A DNA stretch of 64,000 nucleotides from Bosea sp. 685 (GCF_031884435.1 NZ_CP134779.1:4960001-5024000); one strand, 5' to 3'; counted from the stretch's first letter, positions 28,327 through 38,805 are shown. The notes: generated by a model from the letters alone, not told the origin. Program-made: numbers and translations.

Positions 28327-28755
28327 ATGTGGACCTCAGCAAACCGGTTCCGTCGGAACGAAGTCGCCACGAGCGCAGTCGAATTCGCGATGATCGCGCC
28401 TGTGCTCCTTCTGATGATCTTCGGAATAATCGGCTATGGCTATGTTCTGGGCATTTATCACGGCATCCAGCAAGTCGCTTCCGAAGCCGCACGCGCCTCC
28501 GTTTCCGGCGTAACAGACACCGAACGTGACCAGATCGCGCGTGCTTTCGTCACGGCGAACGCGTCCTCCTACGCTTTCATCGATCCGACCAAGGTGACCG
28601 TGACGACAGCCCAGAGCGGCGCGCCGCAGCAGACCTTCTCTGTCGCGGTCGCCTACGACATGTCCGGAACGCTCTTCCAGAGCCTCGCCTCGCTTGTTTC
28701 GCTACCACCACCCACGGTTGTACGTCGAGCCGTCATCCAGCGCGGCGGCTACTGA
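28327..28755 (+). CDS. TadE-family pilus assembly protein
   Basis: A 142-residue TadE-like pseudopilin. The N-terminus has basic residues and then EVATSAVEFAMIAPVLLLMIFGI, the TadE motif in which a prepilin-type peptidase can cut near the Glu. The rest is a small exported domain. The ATG at 28327 is eight bases behind GGAAGG and is preferred over the GTG at 28318. It is followed by a TadG-like gene after 38 bases. The 28136-28326 gap is AT-rich and should hold the promoter. No secretin, ATPase or major pilin genes are near. Confidence 0.9.
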   Translation: MWTSANRFRRNEVATSAVEFAMIAPVLLLMIFGIIGYGYVLGIYHGIQQVASEAARASVSGVTDTERDQIARAFVTANASSYAFIDPTKVTVTTAQSGAPQQTFSVAVAYDMSGTLFQSLASLVSLPPPTVVRRAVIQRGGY

Positions 28756-28793
28756 ACTCAAATCTTTGCTCTCGCCCCTCGCAGGAGGCCGTG

Positions 28794-30512
28794 ATGAATC
28801 GCAGCTTCAAAGCTTTTGCCAAGAACGAGCGCGGCGGCGCGGCCCTGCTCTTCGCCGCCGGGATCTTCGTCCTTTTCGGTTTTGGGGCGATGGCGGTCGA
28901 TGTCGGCAGCTTCTTCTATGAGAAGCGGCGGCAGCAGACAGCCAACGATCTCGCAGCGCTTGCAGCCGCGGCGGATCTGCCGCGCGCCAAGGCTGCCGCG
29001 CAGGCTACCGCCGGCAGCAACGGCTACGCTGCCACGACCGTCCAGACCGTGCAGACCGGCATCTACAACGCCGACGCGACCATACCGGTCAACAGCCGCT
29101 TCACGCCCAGCACGGCGACGACAGCTAACGCCGTCAAGGTCGAGATGCGCGGAGTGACGCAGATGTTGCTCGGCCGCGTTTTCGCGGCGACCAGTTCGCC
29201 AAGCACGGCTCAAGCCAGCACGACGCTGGCGAGCTTCTCGAATGGCGACGTGCCGATCGGCAGCAGCGCCATCGCGGTGCAGGATGCGCAGGCGGCCTTC
29301 GCGGTCGGCTCAAGGCTGGCACAGCTGGACGGCGGTCTCCTGAACAGCCTGCTCAGTTCGCTCCTGGGCAGCAGCGTCTCCCTTTCCGTGATGGACTATA
29401 ACGGGCTGGCGCAGGCGCGGATCGACCTGTTCACATTCGCCAAATACCTGGCGTTGCGCGCCAACCTGTCGGCCGTGACCTATGACGACGTGCTGAAGGC
29501 GAATGTGAAACTCGGCGACGTGCTATACGCCGCTCAGCAGGCTGCGCGCGACAACAGCACCAGCAGCGTAACGGCGAACAATGCGCTCTCGCAGCTGGCC
29601 ACGACGACGTCCAGCTCGGCGCAGCGCGTCGACCTGACCAAGCTCATCTCGTTTGGCCCCGCCGGCCAGACAGCGCTGTCGCTGCCGGGGCCGATCGTGG
29701 CTTCGCTTACGGCGCTAGACCTGGTCTCGGCGGTCGCCCAGATCTCAAATGGCACGCGCCAGATCGACACGGGGCTATCCATCAATATCCCCGGCCTGGC
29801 GTCTGTCACGCTCAAGCTTGCCATCGGCGAGCGGCCGGTGGGCACGACCCTCGTCAGTGTCGGACGCGCTGGCGCAACCGTCCACACCGCCCAGACCCGC
29901 CTGCTGCTGACGATCAACCTCGTCGGCAGCGGACAAGCCTCACTGGTGAACCTGCCGCTCTATCTCGAACTCGCCTCCGCGACGGCGAAGCTCACGAGCG
30001 TCCAGTGCACCCCGGGAGACGTCACCACCTCCCGCGTCACGCTCGGCGTCACACCGGCCGTGGTCGATGCCTGGATCGGGCAGGTCTCGCTGGCGGATTT
30101 CAACAACTTCAGCGCGAGCCCGAACCCTCCCGCCGCCGTGGTCCTGAACGTCGCCGGGCTCCTCAAGGTGACCTTGCGGGCACATGTTACCATGACGAAC
30201 CTGGCTGAGACCCCGGTGAACTTCACCTATCCGGAGATCCTGCGCGGCGACAAACGCACGACTTCGACGCAGGATTTCATCGCGAGCCTGCTGTCGAATC
30301 TCTTCAACAGCCTGGACCTTCGTGTCGACTTGCTGGGGCTGGGGTTGGACCTCGGCGGCGTCGGCAACCTCGTCGGCAGCATCGTCGCGGCCGCGGCGAC
30401 CCCGATCGACCAGTTGCTCACCGGGCTGCTCGGGACGCTCGGCATCGGCCTCGGCCAGGCCGATAGCTGGGTCACCGGTGTGCGCTGCGGCGGCTCCCTG
30501 CTGGTGCGCTGA
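28794..30512 (+). CDS. TadG-family (DUF2134-type) pilus assembly protein
   Basis: A 572-residue TadG-like protein. The start MNRSFKAFAKNERGGAALLF, with a hydrophobic stretch GIFVLFGFGAMAVDVGSFFYEKRRQQTAND-like in pattern, is the Flp/Tad N-terminal type seen in TadG proteins. The remaining exported part of over 500 residues is rich in Ala, Ser, Thr and Leu and lacks a clear von Willebrand domain. The ATG at 28794 has AGGAGG five bases upstream; the GTG at 28791 is too close. Together with the TadE gene it forms an orphan minor pilin pair. The 3' end faces the phosphatase gene with a gap of 15 bases. Confidence 0.85.
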   Translation: MNRSFKAFAKNERGGAALLFAAGIFVLFGFGAMAVDVGSFFYEKRRQQTANDLAALAAAADLPRAKAAAQATAGSNGYAATTVQTVQTGIYNADATIPVNSRFTPSTATTANAVKVEMRGVTQMLLGRVFAATSSPSTAQASTTLASFSNGDVPIGSSAIAVQDAQAAFAVGSRLAQLDGGLLNSLLSSLLGSSVSLSVMDYNGLAQARIDLFTFAKYLALRANLSAVTYDDVLKANVKLGDVLYAAQQAARDNSTSSVTANNALSQLATTTSSSAQRVDLTKLISFGPAGQTALSLPGPIVASLTALDLVSAVAQISNGTRQIDTGLSINIPGLASVTLKLAIGERPVGTTLVSVGRAGATVHTAQTRLLLTINLVGSGQASLVNLPLYLELASATAKLTSVQCTPGDVTTSRVTLGVTPAVVDAWIGQVSLADFNNFSASPNPPAAVVLNVAGLLKVTLRAHVTMTNLAETPVNFTYPEILRGDKRTTSTQDFIASLLSNLFNSLDLRVDLLGLGLDLGGVGNLVGSIVAAAATPIDQLLTGLLGTLGIGLGQADSWVTGVRCGGSLLVR

Positions 30513-30527
30513 AGCCGAAGCGGCAGG

Positions 30528-30974
30528 TCAAGCCCTCAACCTGTGCTTGATGCGCTGCATCAAGCCGTCGCGCACCTCGCGATAGGCCTCCAGCACCTGC
30601 TCGCGTGAGCCCTGCACGACGGTGGGGTCGATCGTCGGCCAGTATTCGACATCGGCAGCGACCGTGCGCGTCAGGTCGAGCGCCTTGTGGTGGGCTTCCG
30701 GCGAGAGCGAGACGATCAGGTCGAAATTCAACCCCTCCCACTCTTCCAGCTCCTCGACCGATTTCGGCTTGTGCTTGTGCGCGTCGATGCCGATCTCGTC
30801 GAGAACCGTGAGCATGAAGCCGTCGACCTCGCCCCGTCTGGCTCCGGCCGACTGGACATAGATCGACTTGCCGAAAAAATGCTTGGCCATCGCCTCGGCC
30901 ATGGGCGAGCGCACCGCGTTTTGCGCGCACATGAACAGCACGCTTTGAACCTTGCGCGGGGCGGCCGGCTCCAC
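30528..30974 (-). CDS. Low molecular weight phosphatase / arsenate reductase-like protein
   Basis: A 148-residue member of the low molecular weight tyrosine phosphatase superfamily, to which thioredoxin-type arsenate reductases also belong. The phosphate loop is SVLFMCAQNAVRSPMAEAMA, a CX5R loop. The later VEYWPTIDPTVVQGSREQVL carries the acid Asp. Within the rhizobial cluster after UPF0262 this gene is often named arsC, but the real substrate is unknown. I placed the start at the GTG at 30974, five bases after the UPF0262 stop with GAGGAG near it; the open frame goes farther upstream. Confidence 0.85.
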   Translation of the reverse strand: MEPAAPRKVQSVLFMCAQNAVRSPMAEAMAKHFFGKSIYVQSAGARRGEVDGFMLTVLDEIGIDAHKHKPKSVEELEEWEGLNFDLIVSLSPEAHHKALDLTRTVAADVEYWPTIDPTVVQGSREQVLEAYREVRDGLMQRIKHRLRA

Positions 30975-30979
30975 CCTCC

Positions 30980-31453
30980 TCAGCCCTTCCAGTGCAGGGC
31001 ATAGATCAGGGTGAAGAGCCGCCGCGCCGTATCGAAATCGATCTCGACCTTGCTCGCGAGGCGGTCCACCAGGATGTGCGCCGCCTCGTCGTGAAGGCCG
31101 CGCCGGCCCATATCGATCGATTCGATTTGCGACGGCGTGGCGGTGCGGATGGCAGCGTAATAGCTCTCGCACACCATCGCATAGTCCTTGATGATACGGC
31201 GCAGCGGCGTCAGCGAGAGATGATGCGCGACGACGGGAACGCCGTCGGCCTGCCTGATGTCGAAGACCAGCCGGCGCTCGACCAGCGCCAGATGCGCCAG
31301 ATAGGGCCCGCCATCATGGCCGGGAAGCGCGAAGCGATTGCGCTCGATCAGATCGTAGATCGCGACCGCTCGCTCATGCTCCTGATCCGGCGAGCCACGC
31401 CCGAGCGAGGCTTCGTCGAGCGTGACGCCGATCAGGCATTTCGACTCCGACAT
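30980..31453 (-). CDS. UPF0262 family protein
   Basis: A 157-residue protein of the UPF0262 family, restricted to alphaproteobacteria and of unknown function. Diagnostic pieces are [33 protein letters not shown] sequence at the N-terminus, [38 protein letters not shown] and [19 protein letters not shown] at the C-terminus. It lies between hisD and the phosphatase gene, the usual conserved order, and is read with them on the minus strand. Confidence 0.93.
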   Translation of the reverse strand: MSESKCLIGVTLDEASLGRGSPDQEHERAVAIYDLIERNRFALPGHDGGPYLAHLALVERRLVFDIRQADGVPVVAHHLSLTPLRRIIKDYAMVCESYYAAIRTATPSQIESIDMGRRGLHDEAAHILVDRLASKVEIDFDTARRLFTLIYALHWKG

Positions 31454-31490
31454 GCTGTCTCCGATCGAACCGGACGGCGCTAGAGCAGGC

Positions 31491-32783
<1,293 letters not shown>

Positions 32784-32816
32784 CGCAAAACCTTAAGAGC
32801 TATGGCGTGGAAGAGG

Positions 32817-33263
32817 TCAGGCGCCGTTGGGATGGTCGGGCGTCGCGACCGCTTCCCAGACCGGGCCAAGGTCCTTCATCTGAGCTTCGATGCATTCGAC
32901 GCCGAGCCGGATCGCGGCGCCGTCCGAGAAGTGCAAGGTGACGTCTCCGGTCGGGCCGTCGCGCTCGTCGAAGGTGATTGCCAGCAGGTTCAGGACGGTG
33001 CCCGGGGCAGCTGTGTCGATCCCGGTGCTGCGGACCGCGGTGACCCGCTCGAAATGCAGCGCGGCGAGACGCCGCCGGCGCTGCCTGGCCTGCGCGCCCG
33101 CCCAGTCGAACCGGCGCGCCGCGAGCGCGAAACGCTTTTCGCCCGGAAGATAAGCGATATCCGCCACCTTCAGGACAGCATCCTGGAGATGAGCGGACAG
33201 GATCGCCAGATCGTCAGCGTCGAGTGCGATCAGCTTCAGCGGGTCTGCGGCGTCAATCGGCAT
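32817..33263 (-). CDS. DUF2948 family protein
   Basis: A 148-residue protein of the DUF2948 family, found in alphaproteobacteria between murA and hisD. The N-terminus LKLIALDADDLAILSAHLQDAVLKV and the following IAYLPGEKRFALAARRFDWAG are characteristic. No function is known; conserved linkage suggests a housekeeping role. It begins 31 bases after murA and ends 33 before hisD, consistent with one transcript. Confidence 0.93.
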   Translation of the reverse strand: MPIDAADPLKLIALDADDLAILSAHLQDAVLKVADIAYLPGEKRFALAARRFDWAGAQARQRRRRLAALHFERVTAVRSTGIDTAAPGTVLNLLAITFDERDGPTGDVTLHFSDGAAIRLGVECIEAQMKDLGPVWEAVATPDHPNGA

Positions 33264-33294
33264 CGCGATGTTCTGGCGAGGCCGCGCGGCAACG

Positions 33295-34584
33295 TCAACT
33301 GCTGATGCGTTCGACCTCGGCGCCGCAACGGGTCAGCTTCGCCTCGAGCGCCTCGAAACCGCGGTCGAGATGGTAGACGCGGTTGATCGTGGTGTCGCCT
33401 TCGGCGGCAAGCCCGCCGATGACGAGCGAGACCGAGGCGCGCAGATCCGTCGCCATCACCGGTGCGCCGGTGAGCTTGGCGACGCCCTCGACATAGGCGG
33501 CATCGCCGTCGAGCCTGATCTTGGCGCCCAGCCGCGCCAGTTCCTGCACATGCATGAAGCGGTTCTCGAAGATGGTCTCGCGAATGCGCGAAGTGCCCTT
33601 GGCCCGCGTCATCAGCGCCATGAACTGCGCCTGGAGATCCGTCGGGAAACCAGGGAAGGGATCGGTGTCGATATCGACGGCGTTCAGCGCCTGGCCGTTG
33701 CGGCGCACGCGGATACCCTCATTGGTCGAGCTGATGTCGACACCCGCCTTGGTCAGGACATCGAGCGCCGATTGCAGCAGGTCGGGCCGTGCGCCTTCAA
33801 GCAGCACGTCGCCACCCGTCATCGCGACGGCCATGGCATAGGTCCCGGTCTCGATACGGTCGGGCAGGACCGCGTGGTGGGCACCGCCAAGGCGGGCGAC
33901 GCCGGTGACGACGATACGCGAGGTGCCGGCCCCCTCGATCTTGGCGCCCATCTTGACGAGGCAGGCGGCAAGGTCGGTCACCTCCGGCTCGCGCGCGGCA
34001 TTCTCGATGACCGTCGTGCCATCGGCCAGCACGGCAGCCATCAGGGCGGTATGGGTGCCGCCGACCGTAACCTTCGGGAAGTTGATCTCGGCGCCCTTCA
34101 GGCCCTTGGGCGCCCGCGCCAGGGCGTAGCCATTCTCGATGGTGATCTGTGCGCCGAGTTTCTCCAGCGCCATCAGCAGCAGATCGACGGGGCGCGTGCC
34201 GATGGCGCAGCCGCCGGGCAGCGAAACCTTGGCCTCACCCATGCGCGCCAGGATCGGAGCGATGACCCAGAAGCTCGCCCGCATGGTCGAGACCAGTTCA
34301 TAGGGCGCGCAGGTATCGGTGATCTGGCGAGCCGTCAGCGAGACGGTCTGGCCGCTTTCGGCCGACTGGCCGATACGCTTGCCCGCGACTGTGCGATCGA
34401 CCCCCTGATTGGACAGGATGCGCGACAGCGCCGTGACGTCGGAGAGGCGCGGCACATTGACCAGCGTCAAGGTCTCGTCCGTCAACAGGCTCGCGATCAT
34501 CAGCGGGAGGGCGGCGTTCTTCGCACCCGAGATCTGGATCGTGCCATTGAGGCGCTGGCCGCCGGTAATGCGGATCTTGTCCAT
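33295..34584 (-). CDS. murA: UDP-N-acetylglucosamine 1-carboxyvinyltransferase
   Basis: A 429-residue MurA, the first committed enzyme of peptidoglycan synthesis, adding enolpyruvate from PEP to UDP-GlcNAc. The N-terminal [17 protein letters not shown] with the catalytic lysine is clear. The loop [17 protein letters not shown] holds Cys126, the residue attacked by fosfomycin, so the enzyme should be fosfomycin-sensitive. The C-terminal [20 protein letters not shown] is typical. It is preceded on the same strand by a 54-residue gene and followed by DUF2948 and hisD. Confidence 0.96.
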   Translation of the reverse strand: MDKIRITGGQRLNGTIQISGAKNAALPLMIASLLTDETLTLVNVPRLSDVTALSRILSNQGVDRTVAGKRIGQSAESGQTVSLTARQITDTCAPYELVSTMRASFWVIAPILARMGEAKVSLPGGCAIGTRPVDLLLMALEKLGAQITIENGYALARAPKGLKGAEINFPKVTVGGTHTALMAAVLADGTTVIENAAREPEVTDLAACLVKMGAKIEGAGTSRIVVTGVARLGGAHHAVLPDRIETGTYAMAVAMTGGDVLLEGARPDLLQSALDVLTKAGVDISSTNEGIRVRRNGQALNAVDIDTDPFPGFPTDLQAQFMALMTRAKGTSRIRETIFENRFMHVQELARLGAKIRLDGDAAYVEGVAKLTGAPVMATDLRASVSLVIGGLAAEGDTTINRVYHLDRGFEALEAKLTRCGAEVERISS

Positions 34585-34641
34585 CGTGATGACCTGCTGG
34601 CCTGCCGCCGCGAAACGCCGGGCGGCGCATGAATTTGAGAA

Positions 34642-34806
34642 TCAGGACCGGGAGGTTTCGGCCTGGGCTTGCGATACCGGTTCCTGCGTTTTCGCTTCAT
34701 CCGTGCGGCGAGCGCGAGCCTGAGCCTTGCGGCGCTTCAGGTTCTCGCGGAGAGCGGCGGCAAGGCGCGCTCTCTTCTCGTCTTCTGCGGATGGTGGGCG
34801 GTTCAC
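34642..34806 (-). CDS. Small basic protein (54 residues) upstream of murA
   Basis: A short gene starting with GTG at 34806 and ending at 34642. The product opens MNRPPSAEDEKRARLAAA and continues LRENLKRRKAQARARR, a highly charged helix, then a polar tail ending TSRS. I recall very similar small proteins, with the phrase LRENLKRRKAQ, annotated as hypothetical in many Hyphomicrobiales. A stop codon lies seven codons upstream in frame, so the GTG is the only start. It is 57 bases ahead of murA and could be its leader gene. Function unknown; nucleic-acid binding is possible from charge. Confidence 0.65.
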   Translation of the reverse strand: MNRPPSAEDEKRARLAAALRENLKRRKAQARARRTDEAKTQEPVSQAQAETSRS

Positions 34807-35350
34807 GGCATCAACTCGGCATCAACGTTTCAACGCTCGGATCACGGCGAATTCGCGGCGCATCGTTAGCTCTGGTTGTGGTTTTGAACAAGCGGGTGAC
34901 CGCGCGGCAAGACGTAAGCCCGGCAAGACGCGCCCACTGCCGGCCTTGTCCCGTTTCGCGACAGGTCTTGCGTGCCACAGCGGCTCATCCCGGCATCCCT
35001 TCGCCTCGCATCGGGCTTCGCGTGGGACGACACGGCCTCTGAAAAGGACATGATCCGCCGCGATCGGCAAGCTGCGAGAACGATTGTTCCGCCCCAGCGG
35101 GAACTCGCGCCCGAATCTTTCCTTCGCGCAGCGAGCGCGCCCGGCAGCACATGATTTGCTCAAGGCGAGGACACGATCGGGATCTGTTCCACATCGTTCA
35201 AGGCCTTGGTCACGACACCGGGTCCGAGTTGACGATACGGAATAAAGCTTAACGAAATTAACCATTTCGACGGGATCCCGTTTACAGTTTCTTAACTTCA
35301 ACTACCTTGACCGGGCGTTCTCGATGCGCGGCAACCGGGAGGTCAGCGGC
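34807..35350. other. Intergenic region between the murA group and the rpfF-like gene
   Basis: About 540 bases between divergent genes without a convincing gene. Open frames here are short and have random composition. It should hold promoters for both sides. Near the right end the sequence becomes AT-rich (35240-35310) and contains a CtrA-like box. I saw no known structured RNA. Confidence 0.6.
35281..35296 (+). promoter_or_regulatory. Candidate CtrA-type box
   Basis: TTTA, seven bases, then TTAAC: one mismatch from the alphaproteobacterial CtrA consensus TTAA-N7-TTAA(C). It lies 54 bases upstream of the rpfF-like start. A motif this short occurs by chance in AT-rich stretches, so it is a weak candidate. 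Confidence 0.3.
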
Positions 35351-36313
35351 ATGTTCCAGTCTCTTTCGTCAGTTCCGAAGACTGGTTCCGCGACGACTCT
35401 CGACAGCTGCGACGTCATCGACGCCATCCGGCATCAGGCCGGCTTCCTGCCCGAGGTGCAGATCGACTACGAACCCGACATCCTGACCTTGTGGGTGACG
35501 ATCCGGCCGGAGCTGAAGCCGGTTTTCACGCTTCAGCTGCTTGACAGCCTGGGCAAGATTCAGCGCGCGATCTTCGCGCTATGGGGTGCGCCGGACCAAT
35601 ATCACCGCGCTCCGATCCGCTTTCTCGCTTTCCGCGGAACGGGCCCGTTCTTCACGCTCGGCGGCGATCTGGACTTCTATCTCGACTGCCTGGCCAAGAA
35701 TGATCGCGCGGCGCTGGCCGAATATGCACGGCTCTCGATCGAGGGCGCGGTCTGGAACGCCAGCGGCCTGAACGGCCTCGTGGTCACGCTCTCGACCATT
35801 CACGCCAAGGCGATCGGCGGCGGCATCGACGCGCCGCGCTCCTGCAACATCATGATCGCCGAGGAGCAGGCCTCGTTCGTCTACCCCGAAATCAAGTTCA
35901 ACCATTTCCCGATCACGGCGGTCGCGATCCTGTCGCGCCGCATGGGACCGCGCGCCGCCGAGCAGATGCTGCTCTCCGGCGAGGAGCTCAGCGCCCGCGA
36001 TTTCATGGCGGCGGGCGGCCTCGAAGCCGTCGTCCCGACGGGAACGGGCGAGAGCTGGATCCGCAAATACGCCGCCGATTCCTTGCCCATGCATGCCGCC
36101 AAGACCGCCCTGTTCTCTGCCTTCAACCGCCGCGCCGGCGATCTGAAGGAGGAGCTGGAGCACCTCGGGGAAATCTGGACCAACTGCATGCTGCGGCTGA
36201 ACCCCAGCGCGATCTCGAAGTTGCAACGCATCGCGCAGACCCAGGACCGCATGCTCGCCCGCGTCTATCAGCGCCCACCTGCGGTTGCAGCAAACGCTTC
36301 GAGCGGCCGCTAA
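35351..36313 (+). CDS. RpfF-like crotonase (putative DSF-family signal synthase)
   Basis: A 320-residue crotonase-fold protein that resembles RpfF, which makes diffusible signal factor (cis-2-unsaturated fatty acids) from acyl carrier protein substrates. Shared order: FTLGGDLDFYLDCLAKNDRA near 102, then a GGG loop (156-158), an IAEE pair (169-172) and YPEIKFNHFP. Against Xanthomonas RpfF, catalytic Glu161 aligns with Glu180 here, while Glu141 aligns with Asp160 (GGGID), a conservative change. The N-terminus has about 35 extra residues. The ATG at 35351 follows GGGAGG and is preferred over 35324. The next gene, 146 bases on, encodes a PAS-GGDEF-EAL protein, as in Burkholderia rpfF/rpfR. A plain enoyl-CoA hydratase is the alternative. 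Confidence 0.75.
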   Translation: MFQSLSSVPKTGSATTLDSCDVIDAIRHQAGFLPEVQIDYEPDILTLWVTIRPELKPVFTLQLLDSLGKIQRAIFALWGAPDQYHRAPIRFLAFRGTGPFFTLGGDLDFYLDCLAKNDRAALAEYARLSIEGAVWNASGLNGLVVTLSTIHAKAIGGGIDAPRSCNIMIAEEQASFVYPEIKFNHFPITAVAILSRRMGPRAAEQMLLSGEELSARDFMAAGGLEAVVPTGTGESWIRKYAADSLPMHAAKTALFSAFNRRAGDLKEELEHLGEIWTNCMLRLNPSAISKLQRIAQTQDRMLARVYQRPPAVAANASSGR

Positions 36314-36328
36314 GGCCTTATTAAGGCC
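36314..36328. other. Palindrome after the rpfF-like stop codon
   Basis: GGCCTTATTAAGGCC is a perfect palindrome around a single central base and starts directly after the TAA stop. The 146-base gap it begins also holds an AT-rich stretch before the next gene, so a separate promoter there is possible. It could be an operator or a weak hairpin. Confidence 0.4.
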
Positions 36329-36459
36329 GTATGCGGCCCCTCCGAATTCGGAGAACGCCCACACCAAACATTTACTTCTGCCGCCATAAAGCATTTAAAC
36401 GGAGCGACTTGTGGCGAGAGATGCGCAATCTCCGCTTGTCGCCGTAAAGGGCGGGAGCG

Positions 36460-38805
36460 ATGGCGGAAGCCCTCAGGCGATCAGCGGATGGCGGCTTGAG
36501 CGATCCGGGCAAGGACTTCGTTCCGGGCAAGGACTTCGACCTGCCCGGCTACCGCCTGCTCGTCAGCTCGCTCTTCTCGTCGCCGGCCTCGATTGTCCCC
36601 GGCGGGATCGCCGGCATCCTGACGCCCTATCTGTGCTGGCTCTCGAGCGACAAGCACCTGTTCCTGAATCTGACCGTTCTGGTCGCGCTGATCGTCTCGC
36701 TGCGATTGATGACGGTGATCTCCTATCGTCGGCAGGACCATTCCGAGGACAGCCTGCGCGCAACGCGGCGCTGGGATCGCGAGTATTTCTTCGGCGCCAC
36801 CGCCTTCAGCGCCGTCCTTGGCTATAGCTGCTATGCCGCGCTGGCTCTGACCGACGACGCGGCAGCGCATATCACCTCGGTCGCTTCGACGATCGCGCTC
36901 GCCTCGGGCTATGTCTCGCGCAATGCCGGGCGGCCGAAATTCGTCGCGGTGCAGATCCTGACCTTCTGCATTCCGATGGCCGTCGGCCTGATCCAGGCCC
37001 ATAATGTCTATTATCAGTATATCGGCTATTTCGCCTTTCTGTATGTCGCGGCCAATATCGCGATCACCAACTCGCTGCATCGCAACCTGCTCGCGCTGAG
37101 CGACGCGACCAAGCAGTCGAAAGCCCTGGCCTCGGCGCTGCATTCGCAGAATCTGACCCTGGATGCCGCCCTCAACACCATGATCCACGGGCTGGCGATG
37201 TTCGACCGCGATCTGAAGCTCGCGGTCAGCAACGCGCCCTATCGCGCGCTCTACGGCATTCCCGAAACGCTCGCGCTGCCGGGCACGCCGTTGACCGCGA
37301 TCGCCCGTTTCCTGATCGAACGCCAGATCATCGACGCCGAGCAGGTGCGCGACGTCAGGGGCGCGCTCGTCGCGGTGCAGGACATGCAGCAGACGATGAC
37401 CCGCGAGCTCCAGACCCGGGGCGGTCGCGTGCTCGTCATCACCATCGCGCCGGCAGCCGAGGGCGGCGTGCTGATGCTGACCGAGGACGCGACCGAGCGG
37501 AAGGCGACCGAGGCGCGCATCGAGCAGATGGCGCGCTTCGACGAGTTGACCGGGCTCGCAAACCGCTTCGAGTTCAACAACCACATCACCGAGGCCTTCG
37601 GCCGGCTGGAGCGGACCGGCGAGGCCTTCGCGCTGCTCTATGTCGATCTGGACGGCTTCAAGCAGGTCAACGACAATCTCGGCCACGATATCGGCGATCG
37701 CGTGCTGAGCGAAACCGCGAACCGGCTGAAGAGCACCATTCGCGGCGGCGACCTGCTCGCCCGCTTCGGCGGCGACGAATTCCTGCTGATCCTGCCCTCG
37801 GCCAGCCACGCCGTCGTCACCAATATCGCCCAGCGCATGATCGACGCGATGTCCAAGGTCTTCCACCTCGACACCAAGACCGTCTACGTCACGGCTAGCG
37901 TCGGCATTGCCATGGCACCCCATGATGGCGCGACGCCGGTGGATCTGCTGCGGCACGCCGACACCGCGCTCTACAAGGCCAAGGCCGCCGGCCGCAACAC
38001 ACTGACCTTCTTCAACCCGGCCATGGCGGAGGAGATGCTCGACCGGCACGAGATCGAGGTCGATCTGCGCAAGGCCTGCGACGATGGCGCGCTCGAACTC
38101 TATTACCAGCCGATCATCGACCTGAAGACGCATGAGATCGTGACGCGCGAGGCGCTGATGCGCTGGCACCACCCGACGCGCGGCATGATCCCGCCCGGCG
38201 TGTTCATTCCGATCGCCGAGCAATCCGGCCTGATCGCGGCGATGGGGAACTGGGCGATCCGGCAGGCCTGCAAGGATGCAGCGCAGTGGGGCAACGAGAT
38301 CGGCGTCTCCGTCAACATCTCGCCGCTGCAGTTCCGCGAACCGCGCCGCATCGTCGAAACGGTGAAGGACGCGCTGATCACCTCCCATCTCGGCTCGCAC
38401 CGGCTGACGCTGGAGGTGACGGAATCGCTGCTGATCGAGGACAATAAGAGCACGCTTGCCGTCATCGACGAGCTCAGGGCGCTCGGCGTGCGCTTCGCGC
38501 TCGACGATTTCGGCACCGGCTATTCCTCGCTCGCCTATCTCTCGACCTACCCCTTCGCGCAGGTGAAGATCGACCAGAGCTTCACCCGCAACGTCCACAC
38601 CAACGAGGCCTCGAAGGCGATCATCGAGGCGGTCTGCCAGCTCGCGCGCCGGCTCTCGATGAATGTCGTGGTCGAGGGCATCGAGACCGAGCAGCAGCGC
38701 ATCGCCGTGCAATTGCTCGGCGCCCAGCGGGCCCAGGGCTATCTCTTCGGCCGGCCCGAGCCACTCTCGACGTTCTGCCCTGACAAGGGCCGCAAGATCG
38801 CCTGA
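36460..38805 (+). CDS. Membrane PAS-GGDEF-EAL cyclic di-GMP protein
   Basis: A 781-residue inner-membrane protein with about six N-terminal membrane helices (residues 40-215), a PAS-like domain (about 235-350, opening LNTMIHGLAMFDRDLKLAVSN-like), a GGDEF domain and an EAL domain. The cyclase motif is canonical (GGDEF, 437-441), with an inhibitory RGGD site nine residues before it. The phosphodiesterase has EAL at 564-566, DDFGTGYSSL, KIDQSF and VVEGIETEQQ, all expected catalytic residues. So both synthesis and breakdown of cyclic di-GMP are possible. A short duplication (GKDF-VP-GKDF) sits near residue 20. The neighbouring rpfF-like gene suggests it could respond to a fatty-acid signal. Confidence 0.93.
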   Translation: MAEALRRSADGGLSDPGKDFVPGKDFDLPGYRLLVSSLFSSPASIVPGGIAGILTPYLCWLSSDKHLFLNLTVLVALIVSLRLMTVISYRRQDHSEDSLRATRRWDREYFFGATAFSAVLGYSCYAALALTDDAAAHITSVASTIALASGYVSRNAGRPKFVAVQILTFCIPMAVGLIQAHNVYYQYIGYFAFLYVAANIAITNSLHRNLLALSDATKQSKALASALHSQNLTLDAALNTMIHGLAMFDRDLKLAVSNAPYRALYGIPETLALPGTPLTAIARFLIERQIIDAEQVRDVRGALVAVQDMQQTMTRELQTRGGRVLVITIAPAAEGGVLMLTEDATERKATEARIEQMARFDELTGLANRFEFNNHITEAFGRLERTGEAFALLYVDLDGFKQVNDNLGHDIGDRVLSETANRLKSTIRGGDLLARFGGDEFLLILPSASHAVVTNIAQRMIDAMSKVFHLDTKTVYVTASVGIAMAPHDGATPVDLLRHADTALYKAKAAGRNTLTFFNPAMAEEMLDRHEIEVDLRKACDDGALELYYQPIIDLKTHEIVTREALMRWHHPTRGMIPPGVFIPIAEQSGLIAAMGNWAIRQACKDAAQWGNEIGVSVNISPLQFREPRRIVETVKDALITSHLGSHRLTLEVTESLLIEDNKSTLAVIDELRALGVRFALDDFGTGYSSLAYLSTYPFAQVKIDQSFTRNVHTNEASKAIIEAVCQLARRLSMNVVVEGIETEQQRIAVQLLGAQRAQGYLFGRPEPLSTFCPDKGRKIA

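Noticed and set aside
35247..35260. TTAACGAAATTAA as a CtrA site
   Set aside because: The spacing between TTAA halves is five bases, not seven as CtrA requires.
34807..35300. Several short frames and a possible structured RNA in the murA-rpfF gap
   Set aside because: No ribosome sites, no family resemblance and no stem pattern of known RNAs.
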